Shown one piece after another: positions 34,236 to 51,656 of a stretch of DNA of 64,000 nt. The translations under genes and the position numbers were made by a program. Position 1 is the stretch's first letter; each line of letters begins with the position of its first letter. The stretch comes from Blasia pusilla (taxonomy: Eukaryota; Marchantiophyta; Marchantiopsida; Blasiales), in contig CM114272.1 of the NCBI GenBank assembly GCA_050084515.1, positions 9,672,001 through 9,736,000 on the forward strand. Direction: 5' to 3'. The notes under the pieces are model-generated. The model made no database searches and was not told the origin of the DNA. It saw nothing but the letters and a program-made list of their open reading frames with translations.

Positions 34236-34892
34236 TTGGAAGTAGAGGTGCGGAAAGTCATGCTAGAAGGGAAGTGAATTCCGAAGGCGACGGAGTCGGG
34301 GGTTTGAGGGGCTACGTGGTTGATGAGAGTTACATGGTTGAGGCGATATGAGTGTTTCGCGCCATTGAGTTAGGATGGAGTGGTAGTATGGTGAGACCGA
34401 CGGGTGGCCTACGTTTGTTGATGGGAGGATCGACTTGTTCTGCGTGGAGATGGTAGTGTTGCGGAGGTTGCCATACCACATGGAGGAGTGAGTGTTGACG
34501 TAGGTTGGTGGGCATGATCAGGTTATCCATTCGAGTCCCTTTACTCGTACTTGTCTCATGTCATTAAGGGTGCTGGGTATTGGGTAGTAGCTAGTGTTAG
34601 ATGGGTGTAGCAATGGTGACGAATGTAGTATCCATGCATGTGTAACATGTCTGTGGATATACGGCGGTTGCCGAGTAGGAGTCACGTGTATGACCTGAGA
34701 GTGTCAGTGGTTTAGGTGAGTTAGTTGGGAGGATCTTGGTGAGCTTGAGTGTTGAGTGTGCGTGAGGCGGGGTGTGTTGTCACGAGATTACCATTAGCGT
34801 CGGTGAGCTAGTGAGGAGTGTGGGAGACTCTTGGTGAGTCTGAGTGCTTGAGCGGGTGAGACACGGTTGTCATCGCGGCGTTCTTCCAGGGT

Positions 34893-35235
34893 TTGGAAGA
34901 ACGGAGTAGTATGAGTAATGATAGTGGAGTGACACGAAGTGATGTGAGGTATCAAGGGGTTTTCAGTGAGGAACCACCCCGACTCCCATCCGTGGCTGGA
35001 TTGTCATCACTAGACAACGGATCTGGTGACGAGATCACAAACGTGGACAATGATACGTGGAGAGAGATAGATGATATGGGCCACCCGGGCATGCGTCATT
35101 TCTTGGGTGTAGTAGGCACCATAGATTTAGATGATTTCATCCATGAGTTTGACACGTGGTGCGACTTCCAGGAGATACAGACTCCTACGCGGTTCAACCC
35201 TTTTATGGCATGGAAGGGGTTGTTCCACCCTCCAC
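34893..35235 (+). pseudogene. gag: Gag N-terminus, second family
   Basis: The open frame has HFLGVVGTIDLDDFIHEFDT and FNPFMAWKGLFHP, aligning with FSGAVGTIELLNFIAEFRSW and FTSWNGMFQH of copy 1 gag. The similarity is clear but moderate, which supports two related families. It is cut off at the rearrangement junction, so the C-terminal domain and knuckles are absent. Confidence 0.8.
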
Positions 35236-35880
35236 ATCTCCCAAAACAACCTGGAGTGAGTGTAAGCCAACCCGTTACCTCGTCCAACACTCGATTGGCC
35301 CTGACATTGCCAACCGACAATGACCAAATCAATGGTCCCTACCCGCTCTAAGTCCTACGCCCCCAACAACGAAATATCCCTCGGTAGGGAACTTTGGTAT
35401 CCCTGTACCGCGAACGTGGACAATAAATCGGGAAAACGTAGGCGTGACTGGGCCACATGTCGTAGTGAGACGCGCCTCGCAACATCATCACTCTCCACAT
35501 ACAGATACTACTGCACTCGCACTCCTGCTTGCAAAACAAGAGCTAACCCGATGATTATCCCTCCAAAGAGATCTAACACTTGAATACCCTCCTCTGGGAT
35601 ACACCACACAATGGGTGTGGTATCCAAGGGTGTCATCGTAGCACTCCCTGCTACCTTGGGTTCCTCAGACCCATCACGCCTCGCTCCACGCGGTCTGCAC
35701 GTGCTCATCTGCCAATCGTCGAAGCTCCTCAGTCGAGCCCTACAACGGCACCTCTCCTCCACGGAATGATGCAGCTACCATAACACTCCTCTCCATAGAA
35801 ATGTGAGGAACGGGAGTATCCTCTGCATGGACATGTCCCTCAATCAAATCACTAGGCCAAGTGATGGCACTGAAGGTCGC
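35235..35880 (-). pseudogene. DNA methyltransferase N-terminal half, copy 2
   Basis: Minus-strand frames give motif I (IQVLDLFGGIIIGLALVLQA) and motif IV degraded to IVGWQCQGQSSVG (Pro of PCQ replaced by Gln), followed by SRLFWEMW at the junction. The remaining motifs of the same copy are at 22046-22800 on the plus strand. The Cys nucleophile itself is retained. Confidence 0.8.
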
Positions 35881-35889
35881 CACCTCTCA

Positions 35890-36810
35890 TGGCCTTTGCT
35901 CGATCACTGCACATGTGAATCGAACGGGTAATGAGCTAAGCGCCCATCACCTAACTGCCATCCTGGTCTGTAGGACGTTGACTCCTCCCAATAATCCAAG
36001 GAAAACCCCATCGGATGTAACACTGCTCCACCAACCAAGACGTTGTAGGACTCTGCATCAGTCACTATCACCTTGGCTCGCACCACGGACGCATCTATAG
36101 GATGTCTTGGGCGAATCCTCACCATGACATCTTGTCGAGTGATATACTGTGTGATACTTGCTCCACCCAAGGATGTATGTATCTAGAATGGAAAACGCTC
36201 CAAATTGGCTCTCGTCAAGCCCAATCCTCTGAATGACGCTTTCCCCAACATCAGGGGTTGCGCTCCTGAATCCAACAAGACGCGCTGGGACTAAAAGCTC
36301 TACCTCCGAGACTCACCAACTGGAAGACTTCTCCTTGGTTATCCAGCAACACAACACTAGGAGAAGCCATGGCACGCTCTATTGCGGGACTAGCGGGCAT
36401 CTCCGCCATCCTAGCAGCCGCAACCTGCCATGAATCTGACGTCAATAGCCCGAACATCCGCTCCAAGGGCAGGTCTATCACCTCCTCTGCAATCACCCTT
36501 GAACGTGATGCACGAACTCCAACTCCACGCTCACATAGCATAGCGGCCAGCTGAAAAGCCTCGGCGGGCGTACCTCCCAACGTCATAACATTGGAAGCAA
36601 AAAATAAAGGAGCGCGACACACAACGGTGGCCGCCCCCAACAACGTGCTTGACACATGCCTGTCCTCAACATCAGCAATAGGAGTCGTCGTACCTGCTTC
36701 TCCCATTGCCGTCCGTGCCTGCACACCAACAACATCACCAACTCTCCGAGAAATCTTATTGGGACCCATCGATTGGGTCCTCATCGCCTCGGACAACGTG
36801 AAAGACTAAG
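35890..36810 (-). pseudogene. Aspartic protease, copy 2
   Basis: The clean active-site segment LLDSGAQPLMLG is readable on the minus strand at about 36255-36295, in a different frame from the upstream linker (PASPAIERAMASPSVVLLDN). The second motif SYNVLVGGAVLHPMGF lies in the frame 36170-35904. This is the best-preserved protease active site in the window. Confidence 0.8.
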
Positions 36811-38220
36811 GAAGCCTAGTGTGTTTCCCGGCTTCCCCTCGTTGTGGATCCAACTCTGCGACTGCTCCACGCGTCACAATTGCGGCTGCCTCCATGTGGG
36901 TAACCCTGCACATCCAACCAGGATCCTCCATATCTCTGGCTGCTCCATATGATGTCGATGCCGCGGATCCGGCATCGGGTAATCTCAATGTCATAGCGAC
37001 ACTCTGCTCTTGTAGCTGATGTATCTAAGCAACCATCCTAGCCTCACGCCCGACATCTCCCTCGCGTATCTAGGTGGTGGGACTCTACCTCTTACACGGG
37101 CACTGCCACCACCATGTCGGGCAACTCCAGCTCCTCGTCCCCCAACGGGACCACCTAGTGCACGATCTCTAGGCCCACACAGACCAGCTACTCGCTCTGG
37201 TGCCCTCTGTGGCACTCGGTCTGGACGTAACTCAAGATGTAAACTGAAACACCTGGCGCGTGTATGACCATACATGTGACAATAGTCACACTAATAACCT
37301 CCTGGTGCAGCACCATCTCCTCCTCCATGCTAAGGCACACGTCCATGACCCTGACGAGGGCAATCGCGTTGATGATGGGCTCTACCACATGACCAACAAG
37401 TAATAGTAGGCGGATGTTGCTAAGCCGCATATGAAGGCGCAGGTCTCTATGGCATGGCCTCTCCGTATCCTCCTTGAGCTCGTGGTGCCATAGTCGACCT
37501 ATTTGGGAGTCCACGTTGCTGCACAGGTGATGCAAACAATCGTGACTACTCTCACCCAGAATCAATGGTGGCTACGCATTGAGCGCAACATGGCGAAAGA
37601 GAGCATAACCTAGTGGAAGAGGAAGTAGCCTCTCATGACTCCTCCTCCTCATCTGGGAACGGCTCCGTCCATGACACATAGTGTGGGTCATAGTAGAGTC
37701 GCCATGCCTCAATCTCCTAGGCATATATGTGGGAGAACTCATGGTAATCGTCCATGGGTGCCCCCTCTAAATGCTGGAACATACCGTTCCATGCTATAAA
37801 CCAGTTGAACTCTCTAGAGTTCCTAGCCCGCTGTAAGTCACACCAAGTCCTAAACTCCGCAATGAAGTCGTGTAACTCTATGGTGCCTACAGCACCCAAA
37901 AACCTACGCGGTCCTCTACCCCGATCGTCCATCTCGTACGCCCAACTGGTAGGACCACTCAATGTGTACTGTGGATCACTAACACACTCTTCTACACGCT
38001 CCCCCTCATCTGAAGATGACATAGAAGGAGATTGAGGTGGTCTCTCATGTGGAGACCCTTGAAACCTCGCACCACTCTGGGTAAACCCTCCAGAGCTACT
38101 CTCAGGTCCACTACCTCCCCTCTCAAAATCCTGAAAGGATGCCGTGATGGCCCTCGTTCCCCTCTCACACAATTACTCTCAACCTTGCGAGTATTCCCAG
38201 AATCACTCATCCCAAACATG
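36810..38220 (-). pseudogene. gag: Gag polyprotein, copy 2
   Basis: Minus-strand pieces: 38172-37717 holds MDDRGRGPRRFLGAVGTIEL and FNWFIAWNGMFQHLEGAPMD; about 37565-37188 is the knuckle region, present once only; 37275-36991 is the Arg/Gly-rich tail; 36994-36806 is the end of Gag. Part of the Gag C-terminal domain seen in copy 1 is missing near 37600. Multiple frames indicate decay. Confidence 0.8.
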
Positions 38221-38259
38221 CGGCACTCGATCTACACTCTCCCTCCCCTAGACGTATAA

Positions 38260-39774
38260 CGTACGGCAACAAGCGGCGTGGTGCGGCAAATCGACCAGAC
38301 TATCATCTCATCGACAACCTACCCTCAACTCTGGACATCCCACACATGTCTATTTCCCCTAAACCACATACATAAATGATGCTCTCAGAATCCACGCGAC
38401 CCAATATCCCCAAATAAACTACAAAAATCCTAGAATCCCTCACGCAAGCAGGGTAAAGGACAAGAATGGGTAACTTGAACACATGTCGATGTCGCTCCTC
38501 AGCAACTGCAAATCTCGACCCCAACTCGGTGGTAGAGACAACTCCTCCAATCAGCAAGTCATACTCCTCTCGTATTGACATTGCTCAAAACTCCTCGATG
38601 GATAGTGCGGTTCCAGCTGAACGGTGCGGCGTTGCAGGCGGTACGGAATGGCTACGAACGTCACGGCCCTCGATGGTGGGACGCGGCACTCGGCGGCATA
38701 CCCTCATCAATCAACAATAAACCCACACTCTACTCCACAATGACGGTGCGGCTCCGCGACCGAGACAGTGCGGTGCGGCCACGAGCGGCACGGCGCGGCA
38801 ATTGGTGGCCCGTTGTGGCTACAGGCGTCACGGCACGGTACTCAATCGTTGTCGAGCGGCTACCAATCACAACATAGCAGCATGAAATCAAAACTCAAAC
38901 ACCATAACCGGAGGTCATCCACCATCACTGGTTGATGACAAAACTGCGATGACGGTGGCGGCCAAACCAAAGTACGTGGTGGCGGCGCAAGTTTGAGAAT
39001 CAACGGTGGCCGTGGAAGACCCTCCACTTTGTAGTGGCGGCAATGGCAACCCAAGGGTGGACAACGGCCGAATGCGGCTCTTAGCAGCGCTAGGCAACGG
39101 CAACAGCCAACGGTGGCTTGTGGATAGTGGATCGTTGACGGTGACACTTGACCATTGACGGTGTGATTGATGGTTGACCGTTGACTATGACGGCGACGGC
39201 CGCCGCCAGCGTGGCGGCTGGTGTACGGTTTGAACAATTTAACCCTAAAAATCGCCAAGCAATGGCAATTTTGCAAGATTGACCATAACTTTTTACTCGC
39301 AACTCCAAATTACGCATTGTTTTTGCAGAATGTGCATAGCTTCACGATCTACGACAACATAAAAAAAATATTTGGAATTGGACATTCCAGTAAAAATTTA
39401 CGGGGACTGTTGTAAAGCCCAATGTCTCTTTCTCCTACACAAAATTTGACAGCTCTTCCGCGCTGATTTCTCCCAACGAAAATGTAAAACCTGTAAAAAT
39501 ACAAATCAACAAGCTACATGATGCTCCCGAGAGCACCGGTATGGGGCAACCCGCCCCCATAATCAATCCCTATCAGAAATTGGGCAGCGCTTCCGCGCCC
39601 CACTCTTCTACACGAAAAATCGGCAAATGCAAAGAACAATCAAAGCAACCCTTGCTCTGGTGAGCACTCTCATGAGTCGTTGAACGGGGAACACGGTCCC
39701 CAACATGCAAAAACAGCGAGTGACTAGCGAGCTCCCCCATGAAGCTCTCTCACTCTCTCATTCTCTCTTTGCAA
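38260..39774 (-). other. 5' leader of copy 2
   Basis: Non-coding leader matching 12237-14150 of copy 1, but with only one copy of the 400-bp unit (about 38.8-39.25 kb). GTTGACCGTTGACTATGACG-like motifs are visible. Confidence 0.75.
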
Positions 39775-40288
39775 AGTAAGATCCAATCTCTCTCTACACT
39801 ATCTCACACCATAGATCTCAAAGGTGTGCACTCTCTCTCTCTCATGTCAAACCAAACCCACTCTCCTAATGAGAGACTTGGATTACACTCACAAGGCAAG
39901 GGACCATAGCTCTGCCGCCTTATGCCAAGAGGTTTAACAAAGAGAGAATGAGCTCTCAAGCTCTCTCTCTTGGAGGTATACTCCCTTCCCTCTCCCAAGC
40001 CCTCTCAACGGTAACCTATGCTCGCAGGTCACCTTCTTGGCTCTTGTCTTGCTGTAGCGGGTCAAGGGCCACTTCCAAAAGTGGAATTTCAACTATCCCC
40101 AACATGGAAACTTACCAGAAATAGTAAGTTTCTCTACATGGCTCCAAATGAGCCGAAACGAAGGAGAAACCTGCTCTCTCAGGTTTCCCAGGGCCTCAGG
40201 AGGTCATCCTCGACCTCTTGGGCTTGTCCTCCACTACTTGTGAAGACGCTCTGCTAGATCCCACCAATCTATCATAACAATCGTGACA
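39775..40288 (-). repeat. Block B, 5' terminal repeat of copy 2
   Basis: It starts TGTCACGATTG at 40288 on the minus strand and ends near GGATCTTACTTTGCA. No block A follows before the leader. Confidence 0.9.
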
Positions 40289-42274
40289 GGAAAACTTGCG
40301 AGTTTCATTCTATTTGTTCGCTCCTCTTATGCCTATGATATTCCTATTATCTATTTTCATCATGCTACTTATCAGGAATATAGTATTCTCCAATCAGCTT
40401 GTGGCACGCGTCAAGGTGGTCCCATGGGTGGCCCACTCTTTTCCATTGCCCATTTTTGTGCCCTTTGAGCATCAGCGCAAGCATTTACATCTTGTCTTTT
40501 CTCTTCTATTTCTGATGACACTCACATTATAGGTCCTCCTTCTGAAGTGGTTCTTGCTTATACCCATTTCGTGGAGCAACTCTCTTTCTTAAACCTTAAA
40601 GTCCAACCTAGTAAATGTGGAGTATGGTCTGCTTTATGCCTTCCCTTAACATTCACCTCACCTATTCCTGATTTTCCTATCTGCATTGAAGGGGTTAGGG
40701 TTCTTGGGGTCCCAATTGGCTTCATCGACTGTCTCAAAGTTCTTGGATGCGGCCCTTTTGAAAGACATGGAATGGCTTTATTTGTTACCTCATCTAGGGG
40801 ATTCCCAATGGCTTATGGGATTCTCTCCCAATTTTTTTTACGACTTCCTTCCTACCTTTTTTGCTTTTGTCCTCCCACTTAAAGGTTCTTACATCGGTTG
40901 GCCTCTTTTGACGCTTCTATCTTGACAACTTTTGGTCAACTTCTTGGCCTGAATATATTTAAGGGAGAAGACAATGTCTTGGCTTTAGGAAAAACTATCT
41001 TGCCTATTTCTTTTGGAGGGGTGGGACTTTCCTCCACACTCGCATATGCTCTCGTAACCTTTTTGGGGAGTTGGGCGTTGGTAGCACCGATTATGGCTTC
41101 AAGATTTCTCCAAAGAGATACACTTATCTTGATGGATCATGTCACCCATGTAGAGGAGGGAGACCTATTATTTCAAAAATAATTGAGGTGTGTCTGAGCT
41201 CTTTTTGCTCTAACTACACAAGAAACTCTACCCCCTTTCAATCAATTGATTACGGAAGGGCTTGATCGACTTCAAGAGCATATCTCCGAGAATTTGCACC
41301 AAATCAACTTTTCCAGCATTCTCTCTGAGGCATCCTGTGACGCTCATAGAACTCGTATCCGTTCATGTGCAGGTACGGGAGCGGGGGCGTGGCTTATTGA
41401 AAATCCTCTTATGATTCCATTTCGTCTTCCTCGAAGTATATTTTCGATAAATTTGCGGTTACACCTTGGACTTCCCCATTCTTCTCTATAAGGTGTGCCA
41501 AATTGTGTATGCAGGAATCCCATTGATGCCAAGGGTATCCATATTCTCCGATGTGCACATGGTGGAGAACGAATGGCCACACATGATGCCATTAGAGAGG
41601 CGGTAGCATCGGTAGCTCGTACTGCAGGATACACTGTTGGGCAAGAGCAACTCCATGTCATACCTTCAACCACACAAGCAACCTTTCGTCGGAGAGTTGA
41701 TCTTGTTATGTCTTGAGGTGGATTGCGGACACTAGATGATGTGATGGTTGCTGATCCAACACGTTCTCACTTGGTGTGTCGAGCCGCATATACCAAAGGT
41801 TCGGCGGCCGAAGCTGCAGTAAGAATCAAGGAGTTAAGTTATGTTGCGAGACATGCGACTGATGGATTTATTCCTTTTGCAGTGGAAGTATTCGGTCGTT
41901 TACATGTGTCTTTTGATACTTTCCTGAAAACATGTGCTCCCCACGCCCTCAAGAATCATCACCTTGCCCCTCCCCGTAGTCCTTCTCTCTCTCTAGTTAC
42001 TATTAATTTTCGGCAATGCATCTCAATGGCCTTACAACGTGCACAAGCCTTGGCATTGATACGTCGTGCGGAGGTGGTGGGGGGTTGCTCGCCTCGTCGT
42101 CCGTTCACGTCTAACCAACCACTAGAGTTCTTGTCAGATTTGTTTAGACTATCAATCGTGTTGCCCGTTGATTTGGTGTTTGCGTTGGTTAGTTACCATT
42201 TTCTTTTTGCATTCCATTATGTATTTTCTGACTCTTCTTTTGACATGTTATTGCCATTCTTTGTCCTCTTTTGA
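40289..42274 (+). pseudogene. 3' half of the RLE-type non-LTR retrotransposon ORF
   Basis: Plus-strand reading: RT palm with QSACGTRQGGPMGGPLFSIA (motif B type), SISDDTHIIG (motif C region, DD kept, in a shifted frame), then thumb segments (SKCGVWSALCLPLT, VRVLGVPIGF). The C-terminal part has a knuckle CVCRNPIDAKGIHILRCAHG and a restriction-like endonuclease region (RRRVDLVMS, DDVMVADPT, IPFAVEVFGRLH). It ends about 42274. The first codons at 40289 follow exactly from the end of the minus-strand half at 26882. Frames are broken by stops near 40700-41720. Confidence 0.78.
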
Positions 42275-43413
42275 GATTTACTTTTATAATAAAATGGATA
42301 TTATTGGAAAGTTCACGATTCTTGAGATTAGTTGGAGATCTAACAAAGCGCCACCCCCAAATAACAATGCGCTATTCCCCCGAATATTAGCATCCTCTCC
42401 TAACTTGAATGGAAAGGATGCTAATATAGCTTTTTCCTTTTTTATGCTCTAAACTTTCCCTAGAGCGGCAAACTTGTTAAGATACCGAATACGATAATAA
42501 GACGGAAACTGGCGGTGACGGTGAGATTAGCGTTGAGCGTAGGGGATAAGTGAAGCGCGGACGGGCAGGGACAAAACTCCGAACAGTGGTACACGTGGTA
42601 AGTCGAGTCGAGTAAGAGGATCGGGAGACAGTCATCCAGCACCGCCATTTGGCAGGCACGGGGGTTCGGACAAATAGGCGCCGAAAGGAGAAGGCGAAGG
42701 AGAAGGAGGAGATGGTATTCTTTCCAGATGGCGCACGCGAAACAGATGGGCGGCGGCGGCGGTGGTGGTTGTTGTAACGAGAGCTGGAGTGAGGATGTGG
42801 GCTACTGCGGTGTCTCTCTTCCGGTGATGCCGTCGTCGGTTCGAATGAATGATGCAGCGATGGATGCTATTCCGGAGGTCGAATCTTCCATAATCAAAGC
42901 ATTCCTTCAAATCGGAGAGGTGATCGCGTCATCATGCTAAATGGGCGAATTGGCTTCCGGACTGTCGAAGTGAGGGGAGTGGTGATGGAGATGGGTGGAG
43001 TCTGTCTCGCGGTTCCGGTTGCGCGAAGAATCGTCTTGGGACTTGTGTGTGCGGGAGGAGATCATCAGGGGATGGCAATCGACTAGCGCAGGAGGAAATA
43101 TCAGAGTGGCTAGCCGGTGAGGGGACGGATTTCGTACGGTGACAGCTGAAAGAATTCGGCGGTAGATGCGGCAGCAGGATGCACCTCAGCGCGAGCGTGG
43201 GAAGTCGGTGAGAGGAATCGAAGCGTGAAGGAATATGTTCTCTTGAGGATCGTCTTGGGGAGTGGAGCAGAGGCAGGAACCGAGGGCGATCGGATGGGCA
43301 GCGGCGACCGAGACAGGGAATTGTAAGCGCGGGAGTGAGAGTTGGGGTGAGGGGTGAGGGAGTAGCTGCGACGAGTTGACGCGCGTGGAATTGAATTGGA
43401 CGGGAATCGCGCG
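42275..43413. other. Upstream region of the MDHAR gene
   Basis: No separate gene is recognised. The GC-richer 42640-43400 stretch probably holds the promoter and 5' untranslated region of the reductase gene. It gives several open frames on both strands that I treat as chance. Confidence 0.4.
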
Positions 43414-47903
<4,490 letters not shown>

Positions 47904-50900
47904 TCGACACTCGCGTAGTTTCTCTACTCGCACTACTTGACCCGCGTCGCCAGATTTGAATCCAGTCATGTAACCAAGCAATACTGTCGAGCTCCTCGTG
48001 TGCGGAAATGGTCGAGAGGCGAAGGTGGGAAAGATCAAGATGCTCTGCAAGTTTTATTTCTCAGGCCCCTGATGGTTCACCCCCTGATCTATCTATCTAG
48101 TCTTCTCCATCACGTCCATGCACCGCCGATTGAGAAAATAGACTCTGGTCATTAATCACTTTCATGTGCAGGCCGGATTTTAGAACAGAGAATTAGACAG
48201 CAAACATTCGTCAGCGCCCCCAGTATCGAATCTGTCAGCAGGACCTTTAAGACAAACTCGGTCTAAGCGCCAGAGTAATCTACGGAATGCATTAGGGTAA
48301 ACTGCCAGAGTTGCCAGAGCGCAATAACTTGCAACTCTACTGTCCACAAATCCTCCATTCAAGGCGATACCGGTGTAGGAACTATCGCTGTAATCTGGAA
48401 GAACGTGAGTCCATCACGCTTTTATGCAAACGTGTAAGTATTCAAGAGACATCAGATGTTATGGTCGCTATTTTGATTGGTGTTCACGATTATGATCTTA
48501 GGTCGTTGACATCATGACTATTCAATCAATTATCAATTGATCGGGACGCGGGAAATTATACGTTCCGATTACCCTCCGCTCGTGAAGCTCAGTTTGACCT
48601 ATTGAATGCGTATTGCTATAGTAGAACGGTTGTATCACTTCAATGTGAGGATGATTTTCGAACAATTTTGTCGTCAATGGAAAGGAAAAGCGGTGCAGTG
48701 CTACAACAGTTCTGTCAAGTGGAAGCAACTGTCCGTTATCACTGTAGTTTTCTTAGTCGGTGACCATCTCATAGTTTTGGAGCTGATTATTTGACCACCG
48801 CTGGCTAAATTCTCTTTCATTCCCCTGAGAAAAGTAGCACTCGCCGTTTTCCTTGGTCTTTGGAGCGTCTTCACGGGTACTACCCCGAACGACAGAATTA
48901 AAGGAGGTCCACAGGAGGTCCTCCCCATAAAAGTTGAAAGATCCTCACATCGCAGAAGTCGCGACGAGCCTCGTCTTTGCCTGGGAGGTCTCCCACACAC
49001 GGAGGCAGGAGTCATCGGTGCGTGAACAAGAGTCCAACTGCAGGAGGGTTCCTTCTTTTACTTCGCCCCCCGCCGGGTGTGGGTCCCCATTTGTTCTTCC
49101 GATGGGGGAATCCACCATCCTTTTGATTCATGACCTCAATTTTCCCTCTAGACTGTCACCGTGAGCCTCTCTGAGGTCCGTTTCGAAGAGGATGATGACA
49201 CTTCTGTTTCCGAATAGAAGAGATCGGTGGCAAACCTCAACTACGTTTCTAATGGAAGTCCAGATTTGGAAACCCGGCGACACATCTATTCACACTCAAC
49301 TAGACATCTGTTCGCTCTCTCACAAAACATTTCGAAGAGGATGTTCGCTGTCTCTCACAAACCTGGAACTCGAATCTGACTGGTTGCATATTAGAGCCTG
49401 TTGCAATCCGCTTACGAAAGTTTTCATGTGCAGGATCACATTGAATTTGAACTGCGTTCAGGACGGGTGACTTCAAACTGCCCAGTCTTTCTCTTCGAGA
49501 GACTAGATTTACACCCAACTCATGCGGTATGCACGCAATCAGGGCATGAATCTAGAATATATTGGCTAGACTGGTTGGACTCTCTAAAGTCTTATTGCGT
49601 GTGAGCAAGCAGACTACGAAAGATGAGAAAGGGAAATACATAAATGTCAACGCTCAGCAAAGTTGGGGCATTGTTGCAGAGCGTGGTTCCTGCATCAATC
49701 TACTGACTCGAGTCCCAATTTCCCAAGTTTCCGTGATCTGATTGCTGATTGGTGAGTATTTTGCGATGGAACGGAAATCGAACTGAAATCGACCTGACAG
49801 TGAGCCTGCCGATTGCTGCTCCTGCGACATTGGGCTTAATTGCAGCTGCTCTTGGTCCGTTCGAACTGATCATCTCCAGAAACCGACCTGAAATCAACCT
49901 TTTTTCATTGCTGAATTAGCTGCAGAAATTCGAGTTTCCGCTAACATTCTCGAGAATGGAATCGATGCCTACGTTTCCAAGCGTATCGCGTTTGTTGGGA
50001 AAGCGTTTGATTTTAGAGTGCAGGGGGTCTAGCGGGCCCTGTATACAGAGGGCATATTTGGCAAAGTCAGAACCCAAACACTGCACAACACCGCGATGGA
50101 GAAGTTTCAGGCTCCCAACCTGGTGCCGGACCCACTCCAGTTTGTGTAGTGACTAGACATGCTGACAGAGGTAGATTACATTAGTAAGGCGAATATGACA
50201 ATTGAATCCCTTCAAAGTCACACCTAACTTATAAGCATTATGTGAACTCCGAACTTTCACCGATACATCGACAAGGCTTTGCTCGAGAGCTGATTGATGC
50301 ATCGCACAAAACTAGTTGTCTCTCAGAATCGTCTAAGCAGGCTGAAACAAGATTGTTTCATTTGTGATCGGCATATTTTGTAATTCTCGCAACAGTCACC
50401 ATATCGAGAATTAGTACGACCACCTAGATCATAAAGAAGTCACGACACTTTAAACTTACCTCTTTGACACGTCCAGCGCTTTTGCTCCACGAGTGCACAA
50501 CAGTGCTTCGTCAAGATCCACCCGATAGGAAAATATAAGGTGTTCCCCGTCTTCTTTAAATCAGGATATAAATAAAAGAAGACACGGAACCCATCGGAAA
50601 TACAAGCCCTAGACCAAGACAAAGCTCACCGAGGAATAGGTTGCAATAATTATGGAAGCAGAAGTCACCGGGACGCGTATTTGGAGCACGAGATGTCCAT
50701 CCCCCACCACTTCTCCAAGCACGCCCGCATCTTGGATTACTCATTAATGTTCTAAACGAAAGGACTCGCATGGTATTGACCCTGAGCGGGGAATAGACCA
50801 TTATAGATCGAGACGATAGCGAAGGTCGAGTTTTCTGTGCTAATCTGTTGGCGACTCGTTGTCATCTTTCGAGTAAGGGCACAACAGCCATTTAAAACCC

Positions 50901-51656
50901 GGTGACCAGTTCCAACTTCGACGCTTGAGTCACCTCGTGCCCGGGAGTCTTGTCTTCTGGATTCTGGATCGGCGTCCAGCGGACGAGAATTCACGGCATT
51001 AAGACGTTACGTTGTCTGTAGTTGTCACCAGCACATGCATTGCATTCCCCTGCGGATTCTCACCTTTCAAGTTATAGCAGACCCAACCAAACTTTTTACA
51101 AGTTTTACAACTTCTAATCACAAACACAAATACTCCCGCACGAGTCCTTCCGCAGACTCTCGCCTCAGCGAGAGTTTATCAACCTCCATCCCGCTGGTTC
51201 GGTCCACGCTCCAACAACCACAGTCGCAATAGCAGCAGGGTCGGAGACTCAGGAGAAGCCGTGTGGGCGGTGGAAAAGTCATTGGAGTTCTTGAGGGAAA
51301 GAGCAGCTGCGCCCCGCGCCGCGTGCCGTGTGGGTGGGCGTCAGTGCACCACTTAGGGGAAGAAAGGGCGGTATTGCCTGTACATTTCCCAGATATTAGG
51401 GGGTGTCAAAAGATCACCCGGATAGAATCGTCCGTGGTATTAGGATTTGATTCCATGATAAGGAGAGGGGTTCGCAATTTTGCAAGGAAATTCATCGAAG
51501 AGTTCGGAACTACTTTCGAAGCTACAAACCCTTCTATTTATGATCAGAAACTAGAAGGAGAAAGCAAAATGGAGCCTCCCACGAGCACCAAGACGGGAAG
51601 TTGAGTAGCTACGCTTTTCTAAACCGAAAAAAACTTCTTCGTGGTGCCTAAGAATA
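47904..51656. other. Intergenic stretch, no gene recognised
   Basis: The MDHAR 3' untranslated region should begin at 47904. Short frames occur on both strands, none with a domain or convincing splice structure. I see no RNA gene and no repeat shared with the Gypsy field until the element terminus at 51657. Confidence 0.5.

Larger units (their letters stand above)
32379..35235 (+). mobile_element. 5' part of second-family Gypsy element
   Basis: Block C (32379-32869, starts TGTCACATC) is followed by a 2-kb leader with degenerate tandem repeats and then the gag N-terminus. It ends at about 35235, where it joins minus-strand methyltransferase sequence of copy 2 (right breakpoint of the inversion). 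It is most likely the missing 5' part of copy 0 at 9726-11723. The 4-bp flanks are TGGA at 9722 and TGGG (reverse strand of 32375-32378), a 3-of-4 match. Confidence 0.75.
35235..40288 (-). mobile_element. DNMT-PHD Gypsy, 5' half of copy 2
   Basis: The minus-strand order from 40288 down is block B, leader, gag, protease and methyltransferase motifs I-IV, ending at about 35235. The terminus TGTCACGA at 40288 is flanked by GGAA (40289-40292), the same four bases as beside the 3' terminus at 26881. With 22046-26881 it makes one element of about 10 kb. Confidence 0.88.

Noticed and set aside
33200-34530. Overlapping Pro/Ser-rich minus-strand frames
   Set aside because: They are shadows of the degenerate tandem array in the Gypsy leader; three frames are open together.
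50752-50994. Minus-strand frame with Arg-rich segment upstream of copy 3
   Set aside because: No recognisable domain and no plausible exon partners.
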